From CALDTK01 sp041744755 (GTDB lineage Bacteria; Bacteroidota; Bacteroidia; Chitinophagales; Saprospiraceae): a DNA stretch of 64,000 bases. Positions 16,906 through 24,441 of this stretch are shown piece after piece. Below the pieces are notes generated by a model. That model had not been told where the DNA came from. It saw nothing but the letters and a program-made list of their open reading frames with translations, and ran no database searches. Location: positions 1-64,000 of the forward strand of contig JBGTKC010000133.1 of the NCBI GenBank assembly GCA_041744755.1, written 5' to 3'. The position numbers and the translations under genes are program-made. Positions within the stretch are counted from its first letter, which is position 1; every line of letters starts with the position of its first letter.

Positions 16906-17292
16906 GATGTTGTTAGGGCGTGGAGTAAGATTACTGTCTGCAACGTAGTGCGCGGCACCATTTGTTTGCGGAATTCACACGGCGTGTCGAAGTCCGTACC
17001 TATGTTTATGTCACGCCTCCCGAGTGCCGAGGTTAGTCACCCGCTCTGCGTGACTGGTAGCGTGACGCTGTGAGCTGCCTCCGCCGCGGGCAGTGATTAA
17101 AGTCGCTAGTCGTGCGGGAGTCGGTATGAAGTGAAACGGCTTTCGCCAAAACTGACCTCGCTGCTGCCGATGCCGACGCCGACGTTGGTGCGCAGCGATC
17201 GTCGAACACCACTCCGACTACACCGGCAGGTACCCCAGAGCCCGACCGCCTTCGCGGAGCAAACCAGCAGCCTTTCCTAGCGCCAGAAGCTC
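16906..17292. other. Intergenic region with one mini-hairpin
   Basis: About 390 bases between the DUF1232 gene and the frameshifted gene. I see one GNAA mini-hairpin (17138-17152) and no convincing promoter, gene or RNA. Confidence 0.6.
17138..17152 (-). repeat. GNAA mini-hairpin motif, copy 12
   Basis: Stem GGC/GCC, loop GAAA, GTTTT on the minus strand. Intergenic. Confidence 0.9.
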
Positions 17293-17884
17293 GTGAACAC
17301 CAGAAATATTGAGGGGGTCTTGATCGACTTCATCAACCGCCACTGCAATCGGCTCTCGGTGCAGCGCTCGGCCGTGGTGGTGATCCTCGCTACCGAGACT
17401 GCCCGCCTGGATCAGGCCCAAGACCTGATTGCCGCACGAACGGCCGCATTTGCGCCAGACCAACTCATCGACATGCGCGGCACTGCCGAGCTCACCCTCC
17501 GCATCCCACAGACGGCCCTTCTCTTCGCACGTCGAACCCACCCGTTTCTCGGCCGACGGCGACGCGCGTCTCACGGCACTGGCCGCCGCCGCCTTGGGCG
17601 GGCAGCCCGCCCTCTGCATAGACTTCATCGTTGCCCCGCGTAATCCCGAAGGCAGCGCCGCCGCCTGCGAGACCGCCGCCCGTCAGGCCTTGGCTATCGT
17701 GAGCAACCTCGTCGAAGTCCACGGTTTCGCCCCGGAGACCGTGCGGGCTACGGCCGTCCAAGGAAATACTATGACCATTGCTCTCGTCCCGACTGAGGCC
17801 GGGGGCTATGCCTATGTGGAGGTAGTCCGCAGAAGTGGCGACCGCGTCGGCGAACTCGTGCAAGCGTTGACGGACGCAAAGTAG
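17293..17884 (+). pseudogene. Hypothetical gene interrupted by a frameshift
   Basis: Two consecutive reading frames both look coding. Frame one opens at GTG 17293 (NTRNIEGVLIDFINRHCNRL) and keeps G/C in third positions up to about 17525. From about 17525 the coding signal passes to the +1 frame (SSHVEPTRFSADGDARLTAL) and runs to the stop at 17884. Joined, they would give roughly 196 residues. The product is not recognised. Causes could be a real inactivating indel, an assembly error or programmed frameshifting; no canonical slippery site is evident. The downstream part alone lacks a good start. It converges on ftsY. Confidence 0.5.
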
Positions 17885-17914
17885 CGTGGCCTACTTTTCT
17901 CGACCCGTAGGTGC

Positions 17915-18886
17915 CTACTTGCCGATCAACTCGCCGCCGAAGAGGCTTTCCACGAAGGCGCGCTTGTTGAAGATCTGCAGCTGGTCCATGCGCTCCCCGA
18001 CGCCGATGTACTTGATCGGCGTTTTGAACTGATCGCTGATCCCGATCACGACACCGCCCTTGGCTGTGCCGTCTAGTTTCGTGAGCGCAATCGCCGACAC
18101 ATCCGTGGCCTCGGTGAAGTGATGCGCCTGCTCGAAGGCATTCTGGCCTGTCGCGGCGTCTAAGACGAGCAGTACCTCGTGCGGCGAGCCAGGTAGCCGT
18201 TTCTCTACTGATCGGCGGATCTTCCCGAGCTCATTCATCAGCCCGACCTTGTTGTGCAGACGCCCGGCAGTGTCGATGATGACGACGTCATAACCTTCGC
18301 GCACGGCCTTGTCGGTAGCCTCGAAGGCAACGGCTGCCGGGTCAACATTCATACCCTTCCCGAAAAAATCCGCGCCACTTCGCTCGGCCCAGATTTTGAG
18401 TTGGTCCACGGCCGCGGCCCGGAAAGTGTCCGCCGCTCCGAGCAGCACACGCTTGCCTTGCTTGTTGAATTGGTGGGCGAGCTTACCGATGGTGGTGGTC
18501 TTGCCGACGCCATTGACGCCGACCACCAGTATCACTGCCGGCTTCGAGTCGGTTGGCAGTTCGTAGTCTTCGTAGTCGGCGGTGTTGGCCGAGGTCATCA
18601 GCCGCACCACCTCGTCGTGGAGGAGGCGGTTCAGCTCCGAGGCGTTGACGAACTTATCCTTCTGGACGCGCGCCTCGAGGCGGTCGATGATCTTGACCGT
18701 GGTGTCGAGTCCCACGTCGCTCGCGATCAGGATACTCTCGAGCTCGTCGAGCACCTCTTCGTCGACGGTCGACTTACCGGCGACAGCCTTGCTGAGCTGG
18801 CCAAATAGGCTTGACTTCGTCTTCTCGAGTCCCTGGTCGAGATCTTCCTTCTTCTCCGGAGTAAAGAAGCGTTTGAAAAAACTCAT
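17915..18886 (-). CDS. ftsY: Signal recognition particle receptor FtsY
   Basis: SRP receptor GTPase that docks ribosome-SRP complexes at the inner membrane. The 323 residues start MSFFKRFF; the longer frame above reads through a mini-hairpin and is not family-like. Visible: N-domain helices, G1 GVNGVGKTTTIGKLA, DTFRAAA closing-loop, DTAGRLHNKVGLMNEL, TKLDGTAKGG and the C-terminal IGVGERMDQLQIFN. The acidic A-domain is short, as is usual in Bacteroidota. It stands downstream of rpmB-rpmG-DUF4295, a conserved order in the phylum, but a strong stem-loop separates it from them. Confidence 0.96.
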   Translation of the reverse strand: MSFFKRFFTPEKKEDLDQGLEKTKSSLFGQLSKAVAGKSTVDEEVLDELESILIASDVGLDTTVKIIDRLEARVQKDKFVNASELNRLLHDEVVRLMTSANTADYEDYELPTDSKPAVILVVGVNGVGKTTTIGKLAHQFNKQGKRVLLGAADTFRAAAVDQLKIWAERSGADFFGKGMNVDPAAVAFEATDKAVREGYDVVIIDTAGRLHNKVGLMNELGKIRRSVEKRLPGSPHEVLLVLDAATGQNAFEQAHHFTEATDVSAIALTKLDGTAKGGVVIGISDQFKTPIKYIGVGERMDQLQIFNKRAFVESLFGGELIGK

Positions 18887-18911
18887 GTGGGTCGGGGTGT
18901 AAGGATGGTGC

Positions 18912-18926
18912 GTTTTGGCGAAAGCC
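18912..18926 (+). repeat. GNAA mini-hairpin motif, copy 13
   Basis: Stem GGC/GCC, loop GAAA. Intergenic, 25 bases upstream of the ftsY start codon, on the opposite strand. Confidence 0.9.
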
Positions 18927-19030
18927 GAGTCGGCTAGTGGGTGGACGAGTCGGAGGGCGGAAGGTAGGTCAAGCAAGTCCCGGTAGGGGGACGCTGGCTC
19001 CGGACCCGAGGGAGCGTGGGTGACAAACGA

Positions 19031-19064
19031 CGAAAGGGCCCCCTCCGTAGAGAAGGCCCTTTCG
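19031..19064 (-). terminator. Terminator after the rpmB-rpmG-DUF4295 genes
   Basis: Perfect 10-bp stem CGAAAGGGCC / GGCCCTTTCG with a 14-base loop, 21 bases past the DUF4295 stop. The T-tract is only partial, so some readthrough into ftsY is likely. Confidence 0.7.
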
Positions 19065-19085
19065 AGAGCGTTTGTCGCCTGAAGA

Positions 19086-19259
19086 CTACTTAGCGGAGAG
19101 AAACTCCTGCACTTTGTCCTTATGGACGATTTGCTCTTTGAAAGTGTAGGTGCCAGTCACGGGGTTCTTTACGGACTTGATGACCTTGACGTGGTCGCGG
19201 CCCGAGCCAGCGTTAGCGGCACGCTGGGCGACGCGGGCGTTTTTGGATACTTTTGCCAT
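19086..19259 (-). CDS. DUF4295 family ribosomal-operon protein
   Basis: A 57-residue basic protein, MAKVSKNARVAQRAANAGSG... ending VQEFLSAK, matching the Bacteroidota-specific DUF4295 family. It is encoded 41 bp downstream of rpmG and upstream of ftsY, the standard position in the phylum. A role at the ribosome is inferred only from this invariant neighbourhood and its basic composition. It falls below usual gene-length cut-offs but has the normal codon pattern and a following terminator. Confidence 0.9.
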   Translation of the reverse strand: MAKVSKNARVAQRAANAGSGRDHVKVIKSVKNPVTGTYTFKEQIVHKDKVQEFLSAK

Positions 19260-19300
19260 GAGCTATACTTCTGATGCAGCGACGGTGAGGTCGGAGCGGA

Positions 19301-19489
19301 TTACTTAATTTCGCGGTGGACCGTCATGCGACGCAGGATCGGATTGAACTTCTTGAGCTCCAAACGATCCGGAGTGTTCTTGCGATTCTTTTGCGTGACG
19401 TAGCGGCTGGTTCCGGGCGAACCGGAGGCCTTGTGCTCGGTGCACTCGAGGATGATCTGAAGGCGGTTGCCTTTGCTTTTCTTAGCCAT
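19301..19489 (-). CDS. rpmG: 50S ribosomal protein L33
   Basis: 62 residues, MAKKSKGNRLQIILECTEHKASGSPGTSRYVTQKNRKNTPDRLELKKFNP, a clear L33. The zinc-binding Cys pairs of C+ type L33 are mostly missing: one Cys remains in LECTEHK, so it is the zinc-free type. It lies 28 bp downstream of rpmB in the same operon. Confidence 0.96.
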   Translation of the reverse strand: MAKKSKGNRLQIILECTEHKASGSPGTSRYVTQKNRKNTPDRLELKKFNPILRRMTVHREIK

Positions 19490-19517
19490 GACTTAGTAGG
19501 GTAGGGGCGGGGCCGGG

Positions 19518-19775
19518 TTAAACCTTTGCAAGCTTCACGCCAGTGGAGACGCCCTTGCGCTTGAGCTTTACCAAGTAGGCGTACACGCCGAGCTTGTTGA
19601 TAGTCTTGATCGCGTTAGTCGAGAGCTTCAGGCGAACGGTCTGTCCCGTCTCGGGGATGAAGAAGCTCTTGCCCTGCAGATTGGGCAGGAAGCGACGCTT
19701 CGTCTTCCGGTTGGAGTGAGAAACGTTGTTGCCGCTAGCGGGACGCTTCCCGGTGAGTTGACATACTTTCGACAT
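19518..19775 (-). CDS. rpmB: 50S ribosomal protein L28
   Basis: 85 residues beginning MSKVCQLTGKRPASGNNVSHSNRKTKRRFLPNLQ, the L28 signature. Normal length for Bacteroidota. It is the first protein gene after tRNA-Arg and probably shares the promoter found upstream of that tRNA. Confidence 0.97.
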   Translation of the reverse strand: MSKVCQLTGKRPASGNNVSHSNRKTKRRFLPNLQGKSFFIPETGQTVRLKLSTNAIKTINKLGVYAYLVKLKRKGVSTGVKLAKV

Positions 19776-19783
19776 GGCGTCCA

Positions 19784-19799
19784 GTTTTTGGGGTGACCC
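19784..19799 (+). repeat. Looser mini-hairpin variant (GGG/CCC, loop GTGA)
   Basis: GTTTTT, stem GGG/CCC, loop GTGA, overlapping the 3' end of tRNA-Arg. May be a chance product of the acceptor stem. Confidence 0.35.
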
Positions 19800-19867
19800 T
19801 GTTAGGATTCGAACCTAAAACCTCCGCATCCGTAGTGCGGTGCTCTATCCAGTTGAGCTACAGGGCC
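19794..19867 (-). tRNA. tRNA-Arg (ACG)
   Basis: Minus-strand cloverleaf: acceptor GGCCCTG with CAGGGTC, D-stem GCTC/GAGC, anticodon stem CCGCA/TGCGG around CTACGGA giving ACG (A34 normally deaminated to inosine), T-stem TTAGG/CCTAA. CCA is not fully encoded. It lies 18 bp upstream of rpmB on the same strand with its own promoter at 19907-19935. Confidence 0.95.
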
Positions 19868-19906
19868 GATTGAGAGTAAGCCGCGAGGGCTTCTTTCAAG
19901 CGGCTG

Positions 19907-19935
19907 CAAAGATAGGGTGCCTCGTTAACTTGCAA
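19907..19935 (-). promoter_or_regulatory. Promoter of tRNA-Arg / rpmB operon
   Basis: Minus strand TTG (19935-19933), 18-base spacer, TATCTTTG (19914-19907), a perfect -7 box. It predicts a transcript start near 19900 running through tRNA-Arg into rpmB, rpmG and DUF4295. Confidence 0.65.
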
Positions 19936-19998
19936 AACCCTGTAAGGAAGTTTTTTTCAAGGGGTCGAATAACGGCATCTCCGCCGCCGCAGCGGCGG

Positions 19999-22752
19999 TC
20001 AGAGGACCACGACCTGGGCGTTGTCGACGACTCCGCCGCTTACCAATTGCACGACGTACACCCCGGCAGCGAGGCCCTCTAGGTCTAGCGAAAGCTGCCC
20101 GACGCTCTCCTCCGGGGCCGTGAATATCCGGCCGGCGAGACGCTTGCCCGTGACATCGAAGACGCTAACGCTGCCGGCTTCCTGCGCCGAGTAAATAATC
20201 CGGACCCGACGCTCCGGACCGATCGGGTTCGGGAACACCCTCACGAGCGCAGCGCCGGCCTCCGCCTCGCCGCTGCACAACTCTATACGTAAACGAGCCG
20301 CGACCACGAGGTCGAGCAGTACCGCCGAAGGTTCGCGCGGGGAGCCGCCGAACAGGGTGGCGACTAGGCGCGCGGCGCCGCGTCGGGGCGTCACCCCCCG
20401 GTCGGACGCGCACTCCAGCGCGTTTAGGAGCGTCACCCCACCGGCCACCTGCGCTACCGCCGCCACGTCCCCGCTTACCTCGCAGGAGGTCTGACCTCTC
20501 CCAAAAGCGACCCGCCGACCCGGCGTGAGTAAGGTCGGTGTCGTCGTCTGCGTGAGCTCGCCGTCTGATCCCCGGGCCACGAGCGTACCTTGCGGTAGCT
20601 CCAGGGTCCCGTTCTTGACTCCCGCGGAAGCGCCTTGCGGCAAAACCGGGATGATGCCTGCTTCCAGTAGACGATCGAGCACGAATCGCGAGGTGCTCTT
20701 TGCCGCACCTGAGTCGCTCTCGTCAAGTACGCCGGCAAGTCCGGTCGCGAAGGCGACTACCCGACGCCCCGCCGTAGTGGGGTTGGCTTCGTAGTCGGTG
20801 CGGAGTAGCGTGACGTCCGCTGCCGCCGCTACCCAATCGCCGAGTCTGTAGCCGCGGAACCGCAGCACGGTTGCCGCCACCGAACTCCCGGCTACAGTGG
20901 CGAGGATGTCGGCCACTGCCTCGCCGTGCAACCCGATCGACGGCGCAAACGGGTTGAGCTCTGGGCCGGGTGTGCCGAGTCGGCTTTCGCCAAAACCGAG
21001 ATCGAACACGGCAGCTAAGGCTTCACGGGCGACCCCCGGGGGTGCCTGGGCCCGGACCAACGCGAGGGTGGTAGGCTGTGCGATCTCCTTCAAGTACTCG
21101 TCCCCACCGCCGAATCGGAATCCGCGCCCCGTACCCACGAGCCGGCGCTCGCGTTCTGCCGCGACGACGCCCGGTGCCCCGGCGACGGCCGCTACGTCGA
21201 TTGCCGACGTACCCGGGGCCCGGTAGCGGTACATCCGCCAGGTCGTACTCAGGGTGTCGACCAGAACCAGTGAGGCGCCCGGCGTCGGAATGGTCTCCGG
21301 TGCCGGAGATCCCTGGGCAAACCTCACCAAGACGTGGCCTCCCGCAGCTTCATCCCCCACCTGGAGGGCCTCGATGGCGCGACGGGCGTTCAGCCTACCG
21401 CCGCTGGCGACTTTCCCCGACTGTGACGCCACGGGATCGACCGAGCGGAGGATGAGCTCCTTGACGTACGCCGCGACCTGGGCAGGGCGCGCGAGGGCCT
21501 CGGCCTCGAGGCGCTCGCCGAGGGCGGCGTACAGCAAAGCCACGACCCCCGCCACCTGCGGCGTCGCCCCCGAGGTCTGCCCGAAGGTGTTCTCGTTGCG
21601 GCCGAAGAGTTGGTAGTCAAGTCCCCCGAAGGGAGCGCCCGGGGCGCTGAGGTCGACCTGCCGGGCGCTGTAGCCCGCCCCAGCCAGAATCTCGTCGCTC
21701 CTGTCGGCCGAAGTCACGGCCACGAGGAAGTCGCTCGCGCAGGAGGCCGGGAGGTCCGACTGCCGCTCGGCGTCCCCGGTGTCGTTGCCGACCGCGCCGA
21801 CCACCAGGATCCCCGCGCGCCCGGCGCGGTCGATGGCGGCGTTGAGTTCGGCGTTGGCGGGTGTGGCGCAATTCGCCTGGTTGCCGAGCGAACAGTTGGC
21901 TACCACGACGTACGCCCCGTCCCGCCCGCCGCTCTGGTTGAAGCGCGTCCGCAGGCTAGTGAGGTAGTCGAGAGCCAGCGCCCATTTGTACACGCTATCC
22001 ACCTGGAAGGGGAGGAGTTTGGCGGACCAGTTGAGGCCTGTGGACTGAGCTCCATTGTTCGATCTCGCGGCGAGGACACCGCTTACCTGCACGCCGTGGG
22101 GGTGGCGGGCGAAGGTCGTGGTGCGGTTGGTGAAGTTGACCCCAGTCACGTCATCGACGTAGCCGTTGCGATCGTCGTCGACGCCGTTGCCCGGGATCTC
22201 GCCGGGGTTGCGGTAGTACTGGTCGACCAGTTCGGGGTGGTCTAGGTCGAAGCCGTTGGCCTCGATAACGCCGATCACGATCTGGCGCCCGGAGACGCTA
22301 ATGCCGCCCGTGGTGTAATTCCAGGCTCCGGCGGCCTCGATGCGATCGAGGTTCCACTGCGCTGGAAACGTCGGGTCGTTGGGTAGTCCCCCTTTCGGGA
22401 AAACGGCTGAACCATCACCAACGGACAGCACACCGGGAATCCCGTGCCAGAAATTCCCCGGCACCCCGCGTCGGATGGCGACGAGGCCCTCGCCCCGGGC
22501 AAGCCCGTCGAAGGGCACGAAGTCCGCGTGAAGGCGATTGGCTTGTGGCGCTAATCCGTTACTTCGCCTCCGAGCCTCGGTGTCGGCAACCGCGGTGATT
22601 GGGTTTTGGCGAAAGCCTAAGCTGTCCAAAACCGCCTCCGCCCTCGAGCCAGGTTCGTAGCGCAGGAGGTAGCCGCCCTGCGCGCAAGCCGCGGCGGGGG
22701 CCAGGGCCAGTACCACCACCATCCATGTCCAGTCGAAGCGGTGCAGGTGCAT
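19999..22752 (-). CDS. Tandem subtilisin-like (S8) protein with T9SS sorting domain
   Basis: Exported protein of 917 residues with a signal peptide (MVVVLALAPAAACAQ). The first S8 domain (about 125-465) keeps the His motif HPHGVQVSGVLAA and the Ser motif TSGATPQVAGVVALL, but the catalytic Asp site reads VIEANGFDLDHPEL with Glu164 instead of Asp. A second, degenerate subtilase-like unit (about 480-820) has FDLGFGESR and GLHGEAVADILA at the Asp and His positions and no clear Ser motif. The C-terminus is a T9SS sorting domain. It may be a weak or altered protease, or a binding protein derived from one. Four mini-hairpins lie in it, the most of any gene here. Confidence 0.85.
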   Translation of the reverse strand: MHLHRFDWTWMVVVLALAPAAACAQGGYLLRYEPGSRAEAVLDSLGFRQNPITAVADTEARRRSNGLAPQANRLHADFVPFDGLARGEGLVAIRRGVPGNFWHGIPGVLSVGDGSAVFPKGGLPNDPTFPAQWNLDRIEAAGAWNYTTGGISVSGRQIVIGVIEANGFDLDHPELVDQYYRNPGEIPGNGVDDDRNGYVDDVTGVNFTNRTTTFARHPHGVQVSGVLAARSNNGAQSTGLNWSAKLLPFQVDSVYKWALALDYLTSLRTRFNQSGGRDGAYVVVANCSLGNQANCATPANAELNAAIDRAGRAGILVVGAVGNDTGDAERQSDLPASCASDFLVAVTSADRSDEILAGAGYSARQVDLSAPGAPFGGLDYQLFGRNENTFGQTSGATPQVAGVVALLYAALGERLEAEALARPAQVAAYVKELILRSVDPVASQSGKVASGGRLNARRAIEALQVGDEAAGGHVLVRFAQGSPAPETIPTPGASLVLVDTLSTTWRMYRYRAPGTSAIDVAAVAGAPGVVAAERERRLVGTGRGFRFGGGDEYLKEIAQPTTLALVRAQAPPGVAREALAAVFDLGFGESRLGTPGPELNPFAPSIGLHGEAVADILATVAGSSVAATVLRFRGYRLGDWVAAAADVTLLRTDYEANPTTAGRRVVAFATGLAGVLDESDSGAAKSTSRFVLDRLLEAGIIPVLPQGASAGVKNGTLELPQGTLVARGSDGELTQTTTPTLLTPGRRVAFGRGQTSCEVSGDVAAVAQVAGGVTLLNALECASDRGVTPRRGAARLVATLFGGSPREPSAVLLDLVVAARLRIELCSGEAEAGAALVRVFPNPIGPERRVRIIYSAQEAGSVSVFDVTGKRLAGRIFTAPEESVGQLSLDLEGLAAGVYVVQLVSGGVVDNAQVVVL
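20632..20646 (-). repeat. GNAA mini-hairpin motif, copy 14
   Basis: Stem GCC/GGC, loop GCAA, GTTTT on the minus strand. Inside the S8 gene, sense, read as VLPQGA. Confidence 0.83.
20982..20996 (-). repeat. GNAA mini-hairpin motif, copy 15
   Basis: Stem GGC/GCC, loop GAAA. Inside the S8 gene, sense, read as GFGESR. Confidence 0.9.
22390..22404 (-). repeat. GNAA mini-hairpin motif, copy 16
   Basis: Stem CCC/GGG, loop GAAA, GTTTT on the minus strand. Inside the S8 gene, sense, read as VFPKGG. Confidence 0.8.
22603..22617 (+). repeat. GNAA mini-hairpin motif, copy 17
   Basis: Stem GGC/GCC, loop GAAA. Inside the S8 gene, antisense, read as GFRQNP; opposite-orientation partner of copy 16. Confidence 0.9.
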
Positions 22753-22830
22753 AGGGTAGACCTAACGGAAAGTTGGGCGTTGAGGTGCGCCCGAACCGCC
22801 AGCGGCCGAGGGTCCGCGTGCCGCGAAAGT

Positions 22831-23649
22831 CTAGCGGACCACGAAGTTGATACCGAAGAAAAAATACTTCCGGAGAAATTTGCTATCCACGGCCTGCTCG
22901 CGGAGAGCAATCCGTGAGCCAGGACTCGCTCCGTACAGCGCGGGTGGGAAGAGGCGGATGAACTCGGTGGCAGCCGGATCGACCCGCATGCCCTGGGCGG
23001 CGAAGAGCGCTTGCCACGTGGCGATGCCGCGGATGTTCTCGTTGCCCATCGTGACCTCCTTGCCGAGGGACTCGTCCCAGTAGGTCATCACGCGCTCGGC
23101 GCCGCGCTGGCGGTAGAGCTTCATGCGCTGTACGACGTTGTCGCCGTTCTCCTCGATGCAGATCGCGACGGCACCGGGGCGCATGGCGCGCTTGATGATG
23201 CCGATGGCCTCGGCGATGGGTTCGAGGTGGTGGAGGGTGTCCTGGACGATGACGCAGTCGAACGTGCCCGCCTGCGGCGCCACGTCGTAGATGTCCTCGT
23301 AGCTCGCCGTAAACAGGCTACTCTCCCCGTACTGCGCCCAGAACTCGCGTCGTCGCGGGAGGAAGTCGTAGTAAAACTCGAGGGTGCTGCCGTAGGTCCG
23401 GTAGCCTTTCATCGCGAGGTAAAGGCAGGTTGTCCCGTAGCCGCAACCCAGGTCCCAGATGGCGGGAGCGTGCTCGAGCGTGCGGGCGTGCGCCTCGATC
23501 TCGCGGTCGACGTAAGCGAGGCGCTGGAGGAAATACGCCTTGCGGAACTCGAAGTCCTTAACGGAACTGTGGTACTTGTAGTAGCGTGAGAGTTCGGGGA
23601 GGGACCGCAGTTCCTGGAGGAAGATATCGAAGAACTGCGCAGGGGTCAT
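22831..23649 (-). CDS. Class I SAM-dependent methyltransferase
   Basis: A 272-residue protein with a Rossmann methyltransferase core: motif I IWDLGCGYGTTCLYLAMKG (about residues 64-82), an acidic residue at the end of strand 2 (STLEFYYD) and motif II/III FDCVIVQDTLHHLEPIAEAIGIIKRAMRPGAVAICIEENG. The C-terminal 80 residues resemble no family I can name. Substrate unknown. It is 78 bp downstream of the S8 gene start region in the same direction. The DUF1684 gene lies upstream with a mini-hairpin between them. Confidence 0.8.
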   Translation of the reverse strand: MTPAQFFDIFLQELRSLPELSRYYKYHSSVKDFEFRKAYFLQRLAYVDREIEAHARTLEHAPAIWDLGCGYGTTCLYLAMKGYRTYGSTLEFYYDFLPRRREFWAQYGESSLFTASYEDIYDVAPQAGTFDCVIVQDTLHHLEPIAEAIGIIKRAMRPGAVAICIEENGDNVVQRMKLYRQRGAERVMTYWDESLGKEVTMGNENIRGIATWQALFAAQGMRVDPAATEFIRLFPPALYGASPGSRIALREQAVDSKFLRKYFFFGINFVVR

Positions 23650-23720
23650 GACTTCAGAATTCTCGTCGCCCCGCCGGCGAGGAGGCGTCGGGCCGCGGGA
23701 CGCGAACCGGCAAATCTACA

Positions 23721-23735
23721 GTTTTGGCGTAAGCC
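23721..23735 (+). repeat. GNAA mini-hairpin motif, copy 18
   Basis: Stem GGC/GCC, loop GTAA. Intergenic, 8 bases past the DUF1684 stop codon. Confidence 0.83.
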
Positions 23736-23743
23736 GCCTGTAC

Positions 23744-24391
23744 TCAGTCCACTTCGCCGACTCTGACGAAGGCGGCCTCACCGGCGCGAACGGCGAGAGG
23801 GAGGAGATTCGACAGCGGCGGGACGGGGCAGCTGTAGCCCGTGGCGTACGCGCACCATGGACTGTAGGCTTTATTGAAGTCGAGGCGATAGTCGCCAGCC
23901 GCGAAGTCGCTCCGCTTGAGGTCCAGGTAGCGCCCGCCGCCGTACGTGGCGTCGCCGTTGGTCTCATCGAAAAACGGCAGGAACAAGTGGTCGAAGTACA
24001 AGGGGTGCCGTGCCATGCCGGGGACCTCGAAGACCGTAAGTACGTACATACTGTCGGCGACCTGGAAGGTCAGGGTCCCGAAGCTGCGGTACTCGCGCGC
24101 GCTCCCGTCCGAGGTCGGGAACCGGAACAGGGCCGTGTCTTCGCTCGGCCGGAACACAGCCGCCAGGTCGAAGGTGTCATTGTACGCGAAGTAGCGGAGC
24201 CCAAACACGGACGCGGAGTCGATCGGCCCGCGTGGGTCGAGCAAGAGTGTCTTGATCGCCTCCCGGCGGAACTCCGCGAGGGCCTTGTCCGGGGCAGTCC
24301 GCGGCTCAGCCGCCGGCGCATCGGCGTTTAGCTGACCGAACGCGGCGAGCGGGAGCAGCAGCGCGATCGCGAAAACGTATTCCAATTTCAC
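23744..24391 (-). CDS. DUF1684 family exported protein
   Basis: About 215 residues. The C-terminal signature GGRYLDLKRSDF...YRLDFNKAYSPWCAYATGYSCPVPPLSNLLPLAVRAGE is diagnostic of DUF1684, a family of unknown function. I start at GTG 24391, which yields a clean signal peptide (KLEYVFAIALLLPLAAFGQ). A TTG at 24445 overlapping the stop of the upstream NYN gene (TTGA) is the alternative and would put a non-signal-like stretch first. The tight spacing suggests coupling to the NYN gene. Confidence 0.8.
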   Translation of the reverse strand: MKLEYVFAIALLLPLAAFGQLNADAPAAEPRTAPDKALAEFRREAIKTLLLDPRGPIDSASVFGLRYFAYNDTFDLAAVFRPSEDTALFRFPTSDGSAREYRSFGTLTFQVADSMYVLTVFEVPGMARHPLYFDHLFLPFFDETNGDATYGGGRYLDLKRSDFAAGDYRLDFNKAYSPWCAYATGYSCPVPPLSNLLPLAVRAGEAAFVRVGEVD

Positions 24392-24441
24392 CTGCGCGAA
24401 GTAAGCGACCACACCCCTCAGCCAGACTACGATACCGACGC

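Noticed and set aside
17218..17628. Minus-strand open frame overlapping the frameshifted gene
   Set aside because: Composition and third-position bias favour the plus strand; no recognisable product.
18887..18976. N-terminal extension of ftsY containing AFAKTHH
   Set aside because: The peptide is the translated mini-hairpin in the spacer; FtsY begins at MSFFKRFF.
24362..24376. GTTTT plus stem CGC/GCG with loop GATC in the DUF1684 signal peptide
   Set aside because: The loop does not fit the family; a simple palindrome CGCGATCGCG explains it.
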